NCBI GenBank assembly: GCA_002440745.1 | Contig: DJVB01000039.1 | Location: forward strand, 1-64,000 | Reading direction: 5' to 3' | From: Bacteroidales bacterium UBA6267 | GTDB lineage: Bacteria > Bacteroidota > Bacteroidia > Bacteroidales > UBA1556 | Length of the DNA stretch: 64,000 bases | In this document: one piece after another, positions 39,822 to 49,184 of the stretch | Layout of the letters: each line of letters starts with the position of its first letter | How positions within the stretch are numbered: position 1 is the first letter of the stretch | Translations under genes and position numbers: made by a program | The notes under the pieces: model-generated | Seen by the model: only the letters and a program-made list of their open reading frames with translations | Databases searched by the model: none | What the model was told of the DNA's origin: nothing

Positions 39822-41384
39822 TTAATCTTTGATATTGTCGATGGAATAATGCAAACCACGATTCTCTCTTCTATCCTTTGCCATTTTGATTATTACATAA
39901 GCCACATTGATTACATTTCGAAGTTCGCAAAGTTGGGTGTTTAGAATGGAAACATCAAACAATGCTTCCGTTTCTTCAAAAAGCAAACGCAAACGTCTGA
40001 GAGCCCGCTCCAAACGCAAATCGGAGCGAACAATACCCACATAGTTGCTCATGATCGACTGCACTTCTTTCAAACTTTGAGTTATCAAAATCAATTCTTC
40101 ATTCAAGCGCATTCCTTCGTCATTCCAATCGGGGATACGATTCTCAAAATCAATAGTTTGAATTCGGTTTGCACTATCGACAAAGGCGCGATGAGAAAAC
40201 ACAAGAGCCTCAAGCAAAGAATTGGAAGCCAATCGGTTAGCGCCATGCAGTCCGGTTGAAGCCACTTCCCCGCTTGCGTATAGATTTTCGATGGAACTTT
40301 GAGCCCATTGGTTCACTTTTATGCCGCCGCAGCTATAATGTGCAGCCGGTCTAACCGGAATTTTCTGACGGCGAATGTCGATGCCGTGGCTTAAACATTT
40401 CGCATAAATGCCGGGGAAGCTTTCCACCAATTCACGGCTATTAAGAAAAGTCGCATCAAGATAAACATGCTCAGCACCGGAGATTTTCATTTCTTGGTCG
40501 ATGGCCCGTGCCACAATATCGCGTGGAGCTAAATCGGCCCGTTCATCATATCGCGACATGAAATATTCACCCTTTTGATTGCATAGGCGCGCACCAAAAC
40601 CACGTAAAGCCTCCGTAATCAGAAATGCAGGCTTTTCGAGAGGCGTGTAAAGCGCAGTAGGATGAAACTGAATGAACTCCATATTTTCAACGGTGCATCG
40701 AGCGCGATAAGCCATTGCAATTCCGTCTCCGGTTGCTATCACCGGGTTTGTTGTAGAATCATAAACCGACCCAACACCTCCGGTAGCCAACAAAGTAATT
40801 TTGGAAAGAATGGTTATAACTTTCTGGTTCTCTGGATTTAAGAAATATGCACCAAAACATTTTATTCCACCCAATTTTCTTGAAGTTGGTTGGCCTAAAT
40901 GGTGCTGAGTAATCAGGTCCACAGCAAAATGATTTTCCAAAAGTTGAATATTTGGGTGCATTTTCACCTGTTGCACTAAGGCTCGTTCGATCTCCGTTCC
41001 GGTTTGGTCTTTACTGTGCAGCACACGATTTTCGCTATGCCCTCCTTCCCTACCAAGTTTGTAGGTCCCATCAGGATTTTTATCGAACTGCGTTCCCCAA
41101 TCCACTAACTCCTTAACTCTTTCGGTTGATTCTGTGATAGTTAACCTAACAATTTCTTCGTTACACAACTCATCACCGGCTATCAAAGTATCTTTAATAT
41201 GTTTTTCGTAAGTATCCGGATGATACATCACTGCCGCAATTCCACCCTGAGCATATTTCGTTGAGCCCTCTTCGATTGAAGATTTAGCAACAAGAATCAC
41301 TTTCCCTTTTTCAGCAGCTTTCAGGGCAAAACTCAAACCGGCCACACCGGTTCCAATCACAAGAAAATCAGTTTTCAATCTCAC
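39822..41384 (-). CDS. nadB: L-aspartate oxidase
   Basis: This encodes 520 aa from the GTG at 41384, preceded by AAAGGAATTATA; an ATG at 41429 would add 15 residues, but a promoter-like TACTTTCG (41407-41414) lies in that extension. NadB oxidises aspartate to iminoaspartate for quinolinate and NAD synthesis. Features seen are the FAD motif FLVIGTGVAGLSFAL, STKYAQGGIAAV, the active-site region FIQFHPTALY, and RPAAHYSCGGIKVN with the Arg/His residues of the fumarate reductase superfamily. nadA and nadC are not in the window. The DMT gene follows. Confidence 0.94.
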   Translation of the reverse strand: MRLKTDFLVIGTGVAGLSFALKAAEKGKVILVAKSSIEEGSTKYAQGGIAAVMYHPDTYEKHIKDTLIAGDELCNEEIVRLTITESTERVKELVDWGTQFDKNPDGTYKLGREGGHSENRVLHSKDQTGTEIERALVQQVKMHPNIQLLENHFAVDLITQHHLGQPTSRKLGGIKCFGAYFLNPENQKVITILSKITLLATGGVGSVYDSTTNPVIATGDGIAMAYRARCTVENMEFIQFHPTALYTPLEKPAFLITEALRGFGARLCNQKGEYFMSRYDERADLAPRDIVARAIDQEMKISGAEHVYLDATFLNSRELVESFPGIYAKCLSHGIDIRRQKIPVRPAAHYSCGGIKVNQWAQSSIENLYASGEVASTGLHGANRLASNSLLEALVFSHRAFVDSANRIQTIDFENRIPDWNDEGMRLNEELILITQSLKEVQSIMSNYVGIVRSDLRLERALRRLRLLFEETEALFDVSILNTQLCELRNVINVAYVIIKMAKDRRENRGLHYSIDNIKD

Positions 41385-41508
41385 TATAATTCCTTTAAAT
41401 AATTTACGAAAGTAGAAAGAATTGCGCAACTATTCAACAAAAACAAGGAGCTTTTTAACGGCACTTTAAGTATAAACAGTCAATTAGTTTGCGTTTGTTA
41501 TCCCCAAA

Positions 41509-42723
41509 CTACCTCTCCAAAACTTCAAACAAAAAGGTTTCAAGGTTTTTGGCAATATGGGTATTGGAGTAGTTTTTGGCTGTGTTTACTTTCGCTTTTG
41601 ACGCTATAGAAATTAGTAAATTATTATCGTTCAACAGATTGCGGATATGAGTGATAAATCCTTGAGCATCATCGGCAATTAAAATATCTTCGCCCGGAAT
41701 AACTGCCAGACCTTCGGCACCGATTGAAGTCGAGATTATGGCTTTGCCTAACATCATCCCTTCGATGATTTTCACTCGCATTCCGGAGCCCGAAAACAAC
41801 GGGACTACCATAATGTCGTGCTTTAAAAGAAATGCGGCGGCGTCATCGACTTCGCCCTCAACTATGACGTTTTCGGACTGCCAACGGAAAATCTCGCGTG
41901 GGGGCCGCCGTCCGGCAATGAAGAATTTGGACTTCGGAAACTCCGGCCAAACCTCTTTTAAAAACCACTGAAGCCCTTCCTGATTCGGCATCCAATCTAA
42001 AGCCCCAAGGTGAAAAATTGTCGGAGTTTCTTTTGGCAAAATTTCGACTTGCGGCAGATGATTTTCTTTTGTTATGTCGAGGCCGGTTGGAATGCACGCC
42101 GATGGTTTTTCAGTGGAAAAAGCACGTAATAAAAGTCGATCTTTTTCGGTAACCGTAAAAAAGGCATCAAAGGAGTTTACAGCATCAAATTCTTCCCGCT
42201 CAAGACGATTCGCAAGCAAACGTAAATACCACTTTTTGAAATAATTACGCTCTTCGTCCGCTAAACGTTTCCAGATAAGATATTCCATGTTTGGAGCCCG
42301 AAGAATTATCTTGGCTTTGGTGTGTTTTCTTAAAACGGGCAAATAATCTTTCAAGAAAATGGACTCTACAATAACAATATCAAACTGCTGATTTTCAAGA
42401 GTTTTTCGAAGTAAAGCCGCAAAGGAAGATTCGAAAAACCGCTCCATTAGATAAGATTGAGAGCTAAACAAATTAAGGAAAGCTTTCCATGGCTTCAATC
42501 GTGTATCGATAAAACCAAACTCAATTCCGGTTCGTTGTTTATAATCCTTCGGTAGCGACTGAATATCAACATAATGCTTATGTGTGTTTATAGAAATAAG
42601 CTTTACATAGTGACCACAATCTATTAGCCCCTGCGAAACATTATTCACCCCAATAGCGCCTCCATCCATAGGTGGAAATGGTGGTTTATTGGCGATATGT
42701 AATATTTTTAACGGAGTGCTCAT
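41509..42723 (-). CDS. Family 4 (GT-B) glycosyltransferase
   Basis: This encodes 404 aa. The N-terminal half (KILHIANKPPFPPMDGGAIG) and the donor-site region (VVPLFSGSGMRVKIIEGMMLGKAIISTSIGAEGL, split here only for reading, residues about 300-340) are typical of GT4 enzymes with the E.x7.E-type motif. The last step of an envelope glycan or capsule is likely. The gene overlaps the LptF/G permease gene by 4 bases, so the two are cotranslated and probably cooperate in the envelope. Confidence 0.85.
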   Translation of the reverse strand: MSTPLKILHIANKPPFPPMDGGAIGVNNVSQGLIDCGHYVKLISINTHKHYVDIQSLPKDYKQRTGIEFGFIDTRLKPWKAFLNLFSSQSYLMERFFESSFAALLRKTLENQQFDIVIVESIFLKDYLPVLRKHTKAKIILRAPNMEYLIWKRLADEERNYFKKWYLRLLANRLEREEFDAVNSFDAFFTVTEKDRLLLRAFSTEKPSACIPTGLDITKENHLPQVEILPKETPTIFHLGALDWMPNQEGLQWFLKEVWPEFPKSKFFIAGRRPPREIFRWQSENVIVEGEVDDAAAFLLKHDIMVVPLFSGSGMRVKIIEGMMLGKAIISTSIGAEGLAVIPGEDILIADDAQGFITHIRNLLNDNNLLISIASKAKVNTAKNYSNTHIAKNLETFLFEVLER

Positions 42724-44324
42724 GATTTGACAAAAGGAATTCGGCTGACCATTCGTTCATAAAATTTAACATAAAACTCCCGATCGAGCAGAGGCGAATC
42801 GGCAGTGGCTTTATACGTTACGAATATACTCAATGGCAAATAAATAAAAGTGGAGAGCCACATGCCAAAGAATGGCGACATGGCAAGAACTTTAGCCGAT
42901 TTTTCGCCCACGATAGCAAAAACATAGTAGGTAACAAAAAGCAAAATGGACATTACAAGAGGCGTTCCGAGTCCGCCTTTACGAATAATGGCTCCAAGAG
43001 GTGCGCCAATGAAAAAGAATAACAAACAAGCTAAGCTTAGGGTGAATTTGCGATGCCATTCGATTTGATGTTTTGCAATAAGTTTTTCCTTAGCATCCTT
43101 ATTCTGAGCCGTAAAATCGGAAGTATAACTGGCGTTCCGAGCTCCAACTAAAGCATTATTGACGATTCGCAAAGCATCGCCATATTTGAAGTTTTTAATT
43201 ATGGTGTCGTTAAAATTCAGCGAGTCGAATTTTGACTCAACCACAACCTCAGCAGGAGCTTCGGCAATGGAAGGATTGTTCGACTTGGGCATTTTGATGA
43301 TGCCGGGCAAAAGAGCATCTATTTCAATCATCTCAGATACAGTTTGTTGCAGCGTATCTCGAACCTTTACCGGAATCGGTTTGGACTTTAAAGTCGAATC
43401 TTTTTGAACGTTTTCATAAACCTTCAAAAAGCCAAAATCCTGAATTACAAACTTGGAAAAGGTTCCAAGGGTAGAATCCAAATCGGCTTTAAGGCTGTCG
43501 CGATAAAAGACCAATTGCGACATATTCATCATTTCGTAATTGTTTCGATGAATAGCGTTATCACTCTTCTTAAAATCAAATTCCGAGAGATTTATCCTAC
43601 GAACCATCTCCTGAAAATGAGTACGTTGCATTGGAAATGTATTACGATTCATCCTTTGCTGACTCTTTATATTTTCGTCGTAGTTATATCCATCCACTAA
43701 AGTAAAAACCAAAAATCTTTTATCGCCCGACATTTCCATTTTGCCACTTTTTGCCACAGTCACATTGGTATTGCCATTTCCGCTTCGGTGATCATAAATC
43801 ATCACGTCTCGAATCGTGATTCCATCCGGGGCTTTTTCTCCAATTCGGATAACATAATTTTCGATTTCGCTATAAAAAACACCAGCATCTATCTGAACAG
43901 CAGGCTTTTGCTGACGAACATCGCGTAGCAAGGTGCGAAAGTTTTGGTTGGCAACAGGTAGCACGTTATTAGAAAAATAGAAAGCAATTCCTGAAACCAA
44001 AATCGCCACAAAGACTAAGGGGCGAAAGATTCTATTTAACGAAATTCCGGCGGACTTAATTGCCGCCAATTCGTAATTCTCACCAAGATTTCCGAAAAGC
44101 ATCAGTGACGAAAGCAAAACAGCTAAGGGTAGCGCCATTGGGACAAAAGTGGCTGAGGCATAATACATAAGCTCAGCAATCACTATCATATCGAAACCTT
44201 TTCCCACAAAATCGTCGATGTATTTCCAAAGAAATTGCATCAGCAAAACGAAAAGGGCGATGAAAAAAGTCAGCACAAGCGGACCAATATAGGATTTGAT
44301 TATAAATAAATCGAGTTTCTTCAA
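42720..44324 (-). CDS. LptF/LptG-family permease
   Basis: This encodes 534 aa. Three N-terminal membrane helices (about 10-130), a long periplasmic domain (about 140-430) with a jellyroll-like pattern, and three C-terminal helices (about 435-520) match LptF/LptG of the LPS extractor Lpt complex. It is longer than E. coli LptF/G (about 360 aa) because of an insertion in the periplasmic part, as usual in Bacteroidota. LptB and the other subunit are not in the window. A -7 element lies 22 bases upstream. Confidence 0.9.
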   Translation of the reverse strand: MKKLDLFIIKSYIGPLVLTFFIALFVLLMQFLWKYIDDFVGKGFDMIVIAELMYYASATFVPMALPLAVLLSSLMLFGNLGENYELAAIKSAGISLNRIFRPLVFVAILVSGIAFYFSNNVLPVANQNFRTLLRDVRQQKPAVQIDAGVFYSEIENYVIRIGEKAPDGITIRDVMIYDHRSGNGNTNVTVAKSGKMEMSGDKRFLVFTLVDGYNYDENIKSQQRMNRNTFPMQRTHFQEMVRRINLSEFDFKKSDNAIHRNNYEMMNMSQLVFYRDSLKADLDSTLGTFSKFVIQDFGFLKVYENVQKDSTLKSKPIPVKVRDTLQQTVSEMIEIDALLPGIIKMPKSNNPSIAEAPAEVVVESKFDSLNFNDTIIKNFKYGDALRIVNNALVGARNASYTSDFTAQNKDAKEKLIAKHQIEWHRKFTLSLACLLFFFIGAPLGAIIRKGGLGTPLVMSILLFVTYYVFAIVGEKSAKVLAMSPFFGMWLSTFIYLPLSIFVTYKATADSPLLDREFYVKFYERMVSRIPFVKS

Positions 44325-44345
44325 CGCTTAAAATTTAGAAAGGCA

Positions 44346-44353
44346 CAAAATTA
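44346..44353 (-). promoter_or_regulatory. -7 element (TAatTTTG) of the lptF/G-glycosyltransferase operon
   Basis: The minus strand reads TAATTTTG 21 bases from the ATG at 44324. Confidence 0.5.
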
Positions 44354-44475
44354 CATTAAAATCTTAGCGTTAAACGCAGTAAAAACAAAATGATTGCACG
44401 AGGTTTTTACGCGAGAAACCTTAATGATTAGCCAAAACCGGAAAACTTTTTTGCAAACTTTCTCAAAGGAAGCTT

Positions 44476-44733
44476 TTAAAGTGGTTTTGGGTCAATGATT
44501 TTTTGAAACGGAGAATCCGGTGCAGGAGGGTTCTGCGCCAACTCGTTCAACTCCTTCACAAATACTTCAATATCACTTTCGGAGAAGCCTTTTTCGATTG
44601 CAGCTTCTTCCAAAGTTCCCCAAATCGGTTCACCGCAAACTATGCAGCGAATACCTTTTTTCATTAAATACTCCACCGAACCAGCCACAGTTTCAGTCAA
44701 TTCCTCAATGCTAATTGTCTTATCGAAATTCAT
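44476..44733 (-). CDS. DUF1858 protein
   Basis: This encodes 85 aa from the Met at 44733; the frame is open to 44784, but a -7 element at 44757-44764 lies inside that extension. The pattern is DUF1858: ISIEELTETVAGSVEYLMKKG, then a CIVC pair and a helical C-terminus ending in a Pro-rich tail. These small proteins often bind a metal or iron-sulfur centre through the Cys pair and accompany anaerobic enzymes; the role here is unknown. It is alone, between the lptF/G operon and the LysM gene. Confidence 0.8.
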   Translation of the reverse strand: MNFDKTISIEELTETVAGSVEYLMKKGIRCIVCGEPIWGTLEEAAIEKGFSESDIEVFVKELNELAQNPPAPDSPFQKIIDPKPL

Positions 44734-44756
44734 ATTTACATATCTATATATTTCGG

Positions 44757-44764
44757 CAAAATTA
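44757..44764 (-). promoter_or_regulatory. -7 element (TAatTTTG) of the DUF1858 gene
   Basis: The minus strand reads TAATTTTG 23 bases upstream of the ATG at 44733, supporting that start. Confidence 0.5.
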
Positions 44765-44856
44765 ATTGTTTTTTGGAAAATCAAAATCTAAATAATCATC
44801 AAACATGGAGTGTTGATAAAAGATGGTTTAGCTTAAGATTGATAAGAGGTTTTAAA

Positions 44857-44864
44857 TATTTTTG
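44857..44864 (+). promoter_or_regulatory. -7 element (TAttTTTG) of the LysM/SGNH/MBOAT operon
   Basis: Exact TAnnTTTG match with 20 bases to the ATG at 44885. No internal promoter match was noticed in the next three genes, which overlap. Confidence 0.5.
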
Positions 44865-44884
44865 CCAACTGAAATATTTATTCC

Positions 44885-46375
44885 ATGTTTAGAAATACTA
44901 ATCTGATTTTAACATTCAAAATAGTCCTTGTTGCTGCAATCACAGCATTAAATCTCACTGCAAAAGCACAGTATTCAGGATATAATTCTGCGGATTCCTC
45001 CTCCTATTTTTTCACCTTTTTCTCGCAGCAAGTTGACAGTTTGAACAATAGTTTCTTAGCTGAAAATATCGACATTGTCAAGATTGACCAAAATAAAGCC
45101 GATAGTTCAAGGGAAAGCGGACTTTTTGATGAGTATTTGAGTTTGCGAAGCGATGAGATTTATAGTTTTTTTGAAGAAAACAAAAACCAGTTGTCGAAAG
45201 GCTTAGCCGTTTACCAGATTCACAAACCAATTTTCGAGAAAATCTTAGTAAAAAATGGCCTCCCCAAAGAAATTTCCGCATTAAGTTTTGCACTTACCTC
45301 CATGAATCCAAAGGCACGAAGCTATACCGGAGGAGCAGGATTTTGGCAGCTAAATTATTCTATAGCAAGAAGATACAACCTTCTCATCGATAGTTATGTC
45401 GATGAAAGATTAGACCCAATCAAATCCACCGAAGCCTTTGCGAAATACTGCAACGACCTCTACAAAATTTATAATGATTGGGGTTTAGTGATTGCAGCTT
45501 ATACCAGCGGCCCATCCAATTTGAATAAAGCAATTCGGCGTGCTGAACCTTCAACCGACATTTATTCCATTAAAAAATATCTGCCATTTTTTAGTCGGGA
45601 TGCAGTTGATGCTTTTGTGGCTGCCAGAAAATTTATCCAAAACAATTCCATCGATTATCACTATCTGATTCCACAGGATAACGACACCATTGAAGTTTTT
45701 AAACGACTTCATTTTGAGCAAATTCATGCAGTTTTAAGCATTGACAAAGAGTTAATCCGAACTCTAAATCCTATTTTTCCACACGACATTGTTCCGGCTG
45801 TTAGAAAGTCGTATAGTTTGAAATTGCCCAAAGGTTCGCTTGCAAAGTTTAATCTTTTTGAGGATTCAATTTACAAATTTAAAGACAGTTTGCTTTTCCG
45901 ATTGCAACCTCGGGTGGTTTTGCCACCGCCGCAAGCCGATAGATATTGGACAAACCAAGAAGATAATTCACCTCCAACGGACACTAAATTGATCTACTAC
46001 ACAATAAAAAGCGGTGACAATTTAGGAATGATTGCACAAAAATACAACGTAAAAGTCAGTGATTTAGAGGATTGGAATAATATTTATGACCCAAGGAGAA
46101 TTCAAATAGGTAAAAAGTTGAAAATTTATGTACCAAAATCTTCAACCTCCAATAGTTCAAATACAGAATCAGCAAGCCGCAATCGAAATAATGAAAGTGA
46201 AAATCAGGAGCTAACGGATGGTTATTTTTGGCATACTGTTCAGGCCGGCGAATCGCCTTATATGATTGCTAAAAAATATCCTGGAGTGAGTGCTGACGAC
46301 ATTTTAAGATGGAATAATATTTCGGATGCTAGAAAAATTCAAGCTGGTCAGAAACTAAAAATCAAAAAGTTGTGA
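44885..46375 (+). CDS. LysM protein with MltD-like transglycosylase fold lacking the catalytic Glu
   Basis: This encodes 496 aa. The signal peptide ends near residue 28 (LTAKA). Residues about 112-240 align without gaps to the SLT domain of E. coli MltD: LPKEISALSFALTSMNP (126-142), GGAGFWQLNYSIARRYNL (149-166), and AAYTSGPSNLNKAI. The catalytic Glu of MltD falls on Leu137, so hydrolysis of peptidoglycan is not expected. Two LysM domains follow, about 371-418 and 449-496, that would bind peptidoglycan. It heads an operon with two SGNH hydrolases and an MBOAT; it may serve as a scaffold or targeting protein for them. The alternative, that a divergent acidic residue acts, cannot be excluded. 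Confidence 0.8.
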   Translation: MFRNTNLILTFKIVLVAAITALNLTAKAQYSGYNSADSSSYFFTFFSQQVDSLNNSFLAENIDIVKIDQNKADSSRESGLFDEYLSLRSDEIYSFFEENKNQLSKGLAVYQIHKPIFEKILVKNGLPKEISALSFALTSMNPKARSYTGGAGFWQLNYSIARRYNLLIDSYVDERLDPIKSTEAFAKYCNDLYKIYNDWGLVIAAYTSGPSNLNKAIRRAEPSTDIYSIKKYLPFFSRDAVDAFVAARKFIQNNSIDYHYLIPQDNDTIEVFKRLHFEQIHAVLSIDKELIRTLNPIFPHDIVPAVRKSYSLKLPKGSLAKFNLFEDSIYKFKDSLLFRLQPRVVLPPPQADRYWTNQEDNSPPTDTKLIYYTIKSGDNLGMIAQKYNVKVSDLEDWNNIYDPRRIQIGKKLKIYVPKSSTSNSSNTESASRNRNNESENQELTDGYFWHTVQAGESPYMIAKKYPGVSADDILRWNNISDARKIQAGQKLKIKKL

Positions 46376-46377
46376 TA

Positions 46378-47886
46378 ATGAAACCCATAAAGATTCTACT
46401 ATTTCTGTTAATTACGGGTTTAATTTTAGCTCCCTTGACATTTTTAATCCCAAAGAAGGGAATTGAGATTGCAGGTTTTAATTTAAAGATGTTGCGCTGG
46501 GAAAAATTATTGGGTCAAGACTCAATTCATCATGCCGACATATCCAATATCTTAGATGCTGCAAATCAATTAGATAGTTTGCCTGACATTTTGGAAGCCG
46601 GTCAAAATGCAAAAGCAACTGAAGGGGATTCTTCGACGAAAACAGTTAAATTTCCAACTGTGGAGGAACTCGGGAAAAATGTTTATCGACTTAATTATAA
46701 TGAGTTAGGCAAACAAAATCTGAATTTTTTCTTTGAATTATTAAAATCAGGAGCTCAACAGAAACGAATCGTCAGAGTGCTACATTACGGCGATTCACAG
46801 ATTGAAGGCGACCGAATCACTTCCTTTTTAAGAGAAAAACTGCAAAGTAGATTCGGGGGATTTGGCCCGGGCGTACTTCCGGCAATTCAACCTTATGAAT
46901 CCTATTTTTCCATAAGTCAAACCAACACAGGAAATTGGTTTCGCTTCACTACTTTTGGCAAAAAAGATCCACGAGTACCCCATAATCGTTATGGTGTATT
47001 AGCAGCTTTTTCGCGATTTGCGCCGTTGTGGCCCGACAGCATCCCATTCAAAGACAGCACTTTATACGCAGCATCCATAACTTTTAATGAATCTAAACCG
47101 GCCTATTCCACAGTGCGTAGTTTCAACCAAATAGCCATTCATTATGGATATTCTCACCGAAAAACGACTATTAGAATTTTCAACCAAAATAACGAATTGA
47201 TACATACCGATAGCCTTAAAGCAGGAATGGAAACCTACGTTTATAGATATCGATTGCCGGAATTATCCAAAAACCTGCGTATCGAATTTGAAGGTTACGA
47301 CAGTCCCGATATTTATACGGTCGATTTAAACGGATCTGTGGGAGTTTCTTTCGATAATATTGGCATGAGAGGCAGTTCAGGAACTTTTTTCACAACAATG
47401 AATAGCAGTCAATTGAAGCTTATGTACGATAGGTTGAATGTGGATATGTTTATTCTTCAGTTTGGTGGAAATGTAATGCCATATATTAAAGATAGTGCAT
47501 CTGTTGAAAGCTATGGACGATGGATGGGAAGTCAGCTTTATCTGTTGAAAAAGCTTATGCCTCAAGCAACTATCGTGGTTGTTGGCCCATCGGACATGTC
47601 GTATAAAGAAGGCGAAAATTTTGTCACTTACCCATTTCTACCTTATGTGAGAGAGAAATTGAAGGAAGCCACCATCAAAGCCGGCTACAGTTATTGGGAC
47701 ATGTATGAAGCCATGGGCGGACTCAATTCCATGCCGGAATGGGTTAAGGCCGACCCGCCACTTGCCGGTATCGATCACACGCATTTTACCCCTAAGGGTG
47801 CTCGATTGATTGCTAATATGCTTTATAATGCCATTATGATAGAACTTGCTGAAAATCAAAACCAAACAAAAAAAGATGGGAAATAA
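46378..47886 (+). CDS. Membrane-anchored SGNH/GDSL hydrolase 1 of the O-acylation cluster
   Basis: This encodes 502 aa from the ATG at 46378, 2 bases after the LysM-gene stop; an overlapping GTG at 46372 is possible. An N-terminal signal anchor (residues 4-22) is followed by a linker. The SGNH domain has Ser140 in HYGDSQIEGD, FGGN block (FILQFGGNVMPY), and D466-x-x-H469 in GIDHTHFTPKG. All catalytic residues look intact. Families of this form act as acetylesterases or O-acetyltransferases on glycans. The following gene is a homologue and an MBOAT comes third, which suggests transfer of acyl groups from MBOAT to a wall glycan. Confidence 0.8.
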   Translation: MKPIKILLFLLITGLILAPLTFLIPKKGIEIAGFNLKMLRWEKLLGQDSIHHADISNILDAANQLDSLPDILEAGQNAKATEGDSSTKTVKFPTVEELGKNVYRLNYNELGKQNLNFFFELLKSGAQQKRIVRVLHYGDSQIEGDRITSFLREKLQSRFGGFGPGVLPAIQPYESYFSISQTNTGNWFRFTTFGKKDPRVPHNRYGVLAAFSRFAPLWPDSIPFKDSTLYAASITFNESKPAYSTVRSFNQIAIHYGYSHRKTTIRIFNQNNELIHTDSLKAGMETYVYRYRLPELSKNLRIEFEGYDSPDIYTVDLNGSVGVSFDNIGMRGSSGTFFTTMNSSQLKLMYDRLNVDMFILQFGGNVMPYIKDSASVESYGRWMGSQLYLLKKLMPQATIVVVGPSDMSYKEGENFVTYPFLPYVREKLKEATIKAGYSYWDMYEAMGGLNSMPEWVKADPPLAGIDHTHFTPKGARLIANMLYNAIMIELAENQNQTKKDGK

Positions 47887-49183
47887 ATCAGTGAAATCTT
47901 TCCAACTTTGGCTACTATTTTTATGGATGACGATTTCCATGGGTGGCTCCATTTTGAACGCACAATTTCATGAATTTCCTTACACAACAAGCATTTATGA
48001 TTTTATAAACTACGACAGCAATCAGGTTGAATTTTTTGGAGATACGGGAAATTTTTTGAGTCTTTATGATAAATTGGATTCAGTTATTAATTTCGGGAAA
48101 GGACAAATAAATATTGTGGTAATTGGTGGTTCGCATATTCAAGCCGACATTTATAGTGGTCAATTACGCAATCGGTTTCAATCTTTTTATGGAGGTCAAA
48201 ATGGCGGAATGGGGCTCATTTTTCCATACCGTTTGGCGAGGACAAATACCCCTTATGGCTATCATTTCGATTATACCGGTCAATGGGAAACCTGTAGGAA
48301 TGTGGAAAAAAACAAAATTTGTCGGTTAGGTATGGCGGGAATTATGGCCGTGACAAAAGACAGCCTCAGCAGCCTCACCCTAAAAATGGAACCTGAAAAT
48401 CCCATTCCGTATAAACTTGGAGGAATAAAGGTTTTACATCGAACTGATTCGCTATCCTTCCGAATAAAATTCGATTCAGCAGTTTATAAATCCCTATATA
48501 TCAACAAAGAAAAGAGTTTCACAGAAATTATCTTTCGTTATCCGGTGGATAGTTTTAGATTAGAAATTGTACAAACAGACAGCCTTCAAACGGCATTTGA
48601 GCTCTATGGATTTGTGCCAATCAATCAAAGCAATGGAATAATTTTGCATAATATCGGCATTAATGGGGCTGCCACTTCCTCGTTTCTTCGATGCGAACTC
48701 ATGGAGTCACAACTTGCTCTAATTCAGCCAGATTTAGTGATTTTTGGGCTTGGAATAAATGATGCTTATGGCAGACGTTTCGATGAACAAACCTTTGAAC
48801 GAAACTACGACAGTCTGATTCAGATGGTTAACCGAGTAAATCCAAATGCAGCTATTTTGCTAACTACCAATAATGATAGCTATTTGTATAAAAGGTATAT
48901 CAATCGAAATGGACTATTGGTGCAAGAAACTATGAAGCAACTATCTCAGAATCATAATATTGGCCTCTGGGATATGTTTGAGATTATGGGGGGACTCAAT
49001 TCCATTCAAAAGTGGAAAAAAACCGGTTTGGCAAAATACGACATGGTTCATTTCACACGAGAAGGCTATATACTCTTAGGCGATTTGCTTTTCGACGCGC
49101 TTATAAAAAGTTGGGGTGAATATTTATATAGTAAACAAATTCCGAATCAGAAATCAATTCAGCAACTTACTAATAATCAATAA
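47876..49183 (+). CDS. Secreted SGNH/GDSL hydrolase 2 of the O-acylation cluster
   Basis: This encodes 435 aa from the ATG at 47876, overlapping the previous gene by 11 bases. A hydrophobic signal (about residues 11-28, ending NAQ) directs export. The Ser block is GGSHIQAD (Ser86) in place of GDS. Block III is FGLGINDAYG, and D389-x-x-H392 closes the triad in YDMVHFTREGY. It is homologous in layout to SGNH 1, including the IGLWDMFEIMGGLNSI segment, so the two probably arose by duplication and may divide labour (transfer and removal). Confidence 0.82.
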   Translation: MGNKSVKSFQLWLLFLWMTISMGGSILNAQFHEFPYTTSIYDFINYDSNQVEFFGDTGNFLSLYDKLDSVINFGKGQINIVVIGGSHIQADIYSGQLRNRFQSFYGGQNGGMGLIFPYRLARTNTPYGYHFDYTGQWETCRNVEKNKICRLGMAGIMAVTKDSLSSLTLKMEPENPIPYKLGGIKVLHRTDSLSFRIKFDSAVYKSLYINKEKSFTEIIFRYPVDSFRLEIVQTDSLQTAFELYGFVPINQSNGIILHNIGINGAATSSFLRCELMESQLALIQPDLVIFGLGINDAYGRRFDEQTFERNYDSLIQMVNRVNPNAAILLTTNNDSYLYKRYINRNGLLVQETMKQLSQNHNIGLWDMFEIMGGLNSIQKWKKTGLAKYDMVHFTREGYILLGDLLFDALIKSWGEYLYSKQIPNQKSIQQLTNNQ

Positions 49184-49184
49184 A

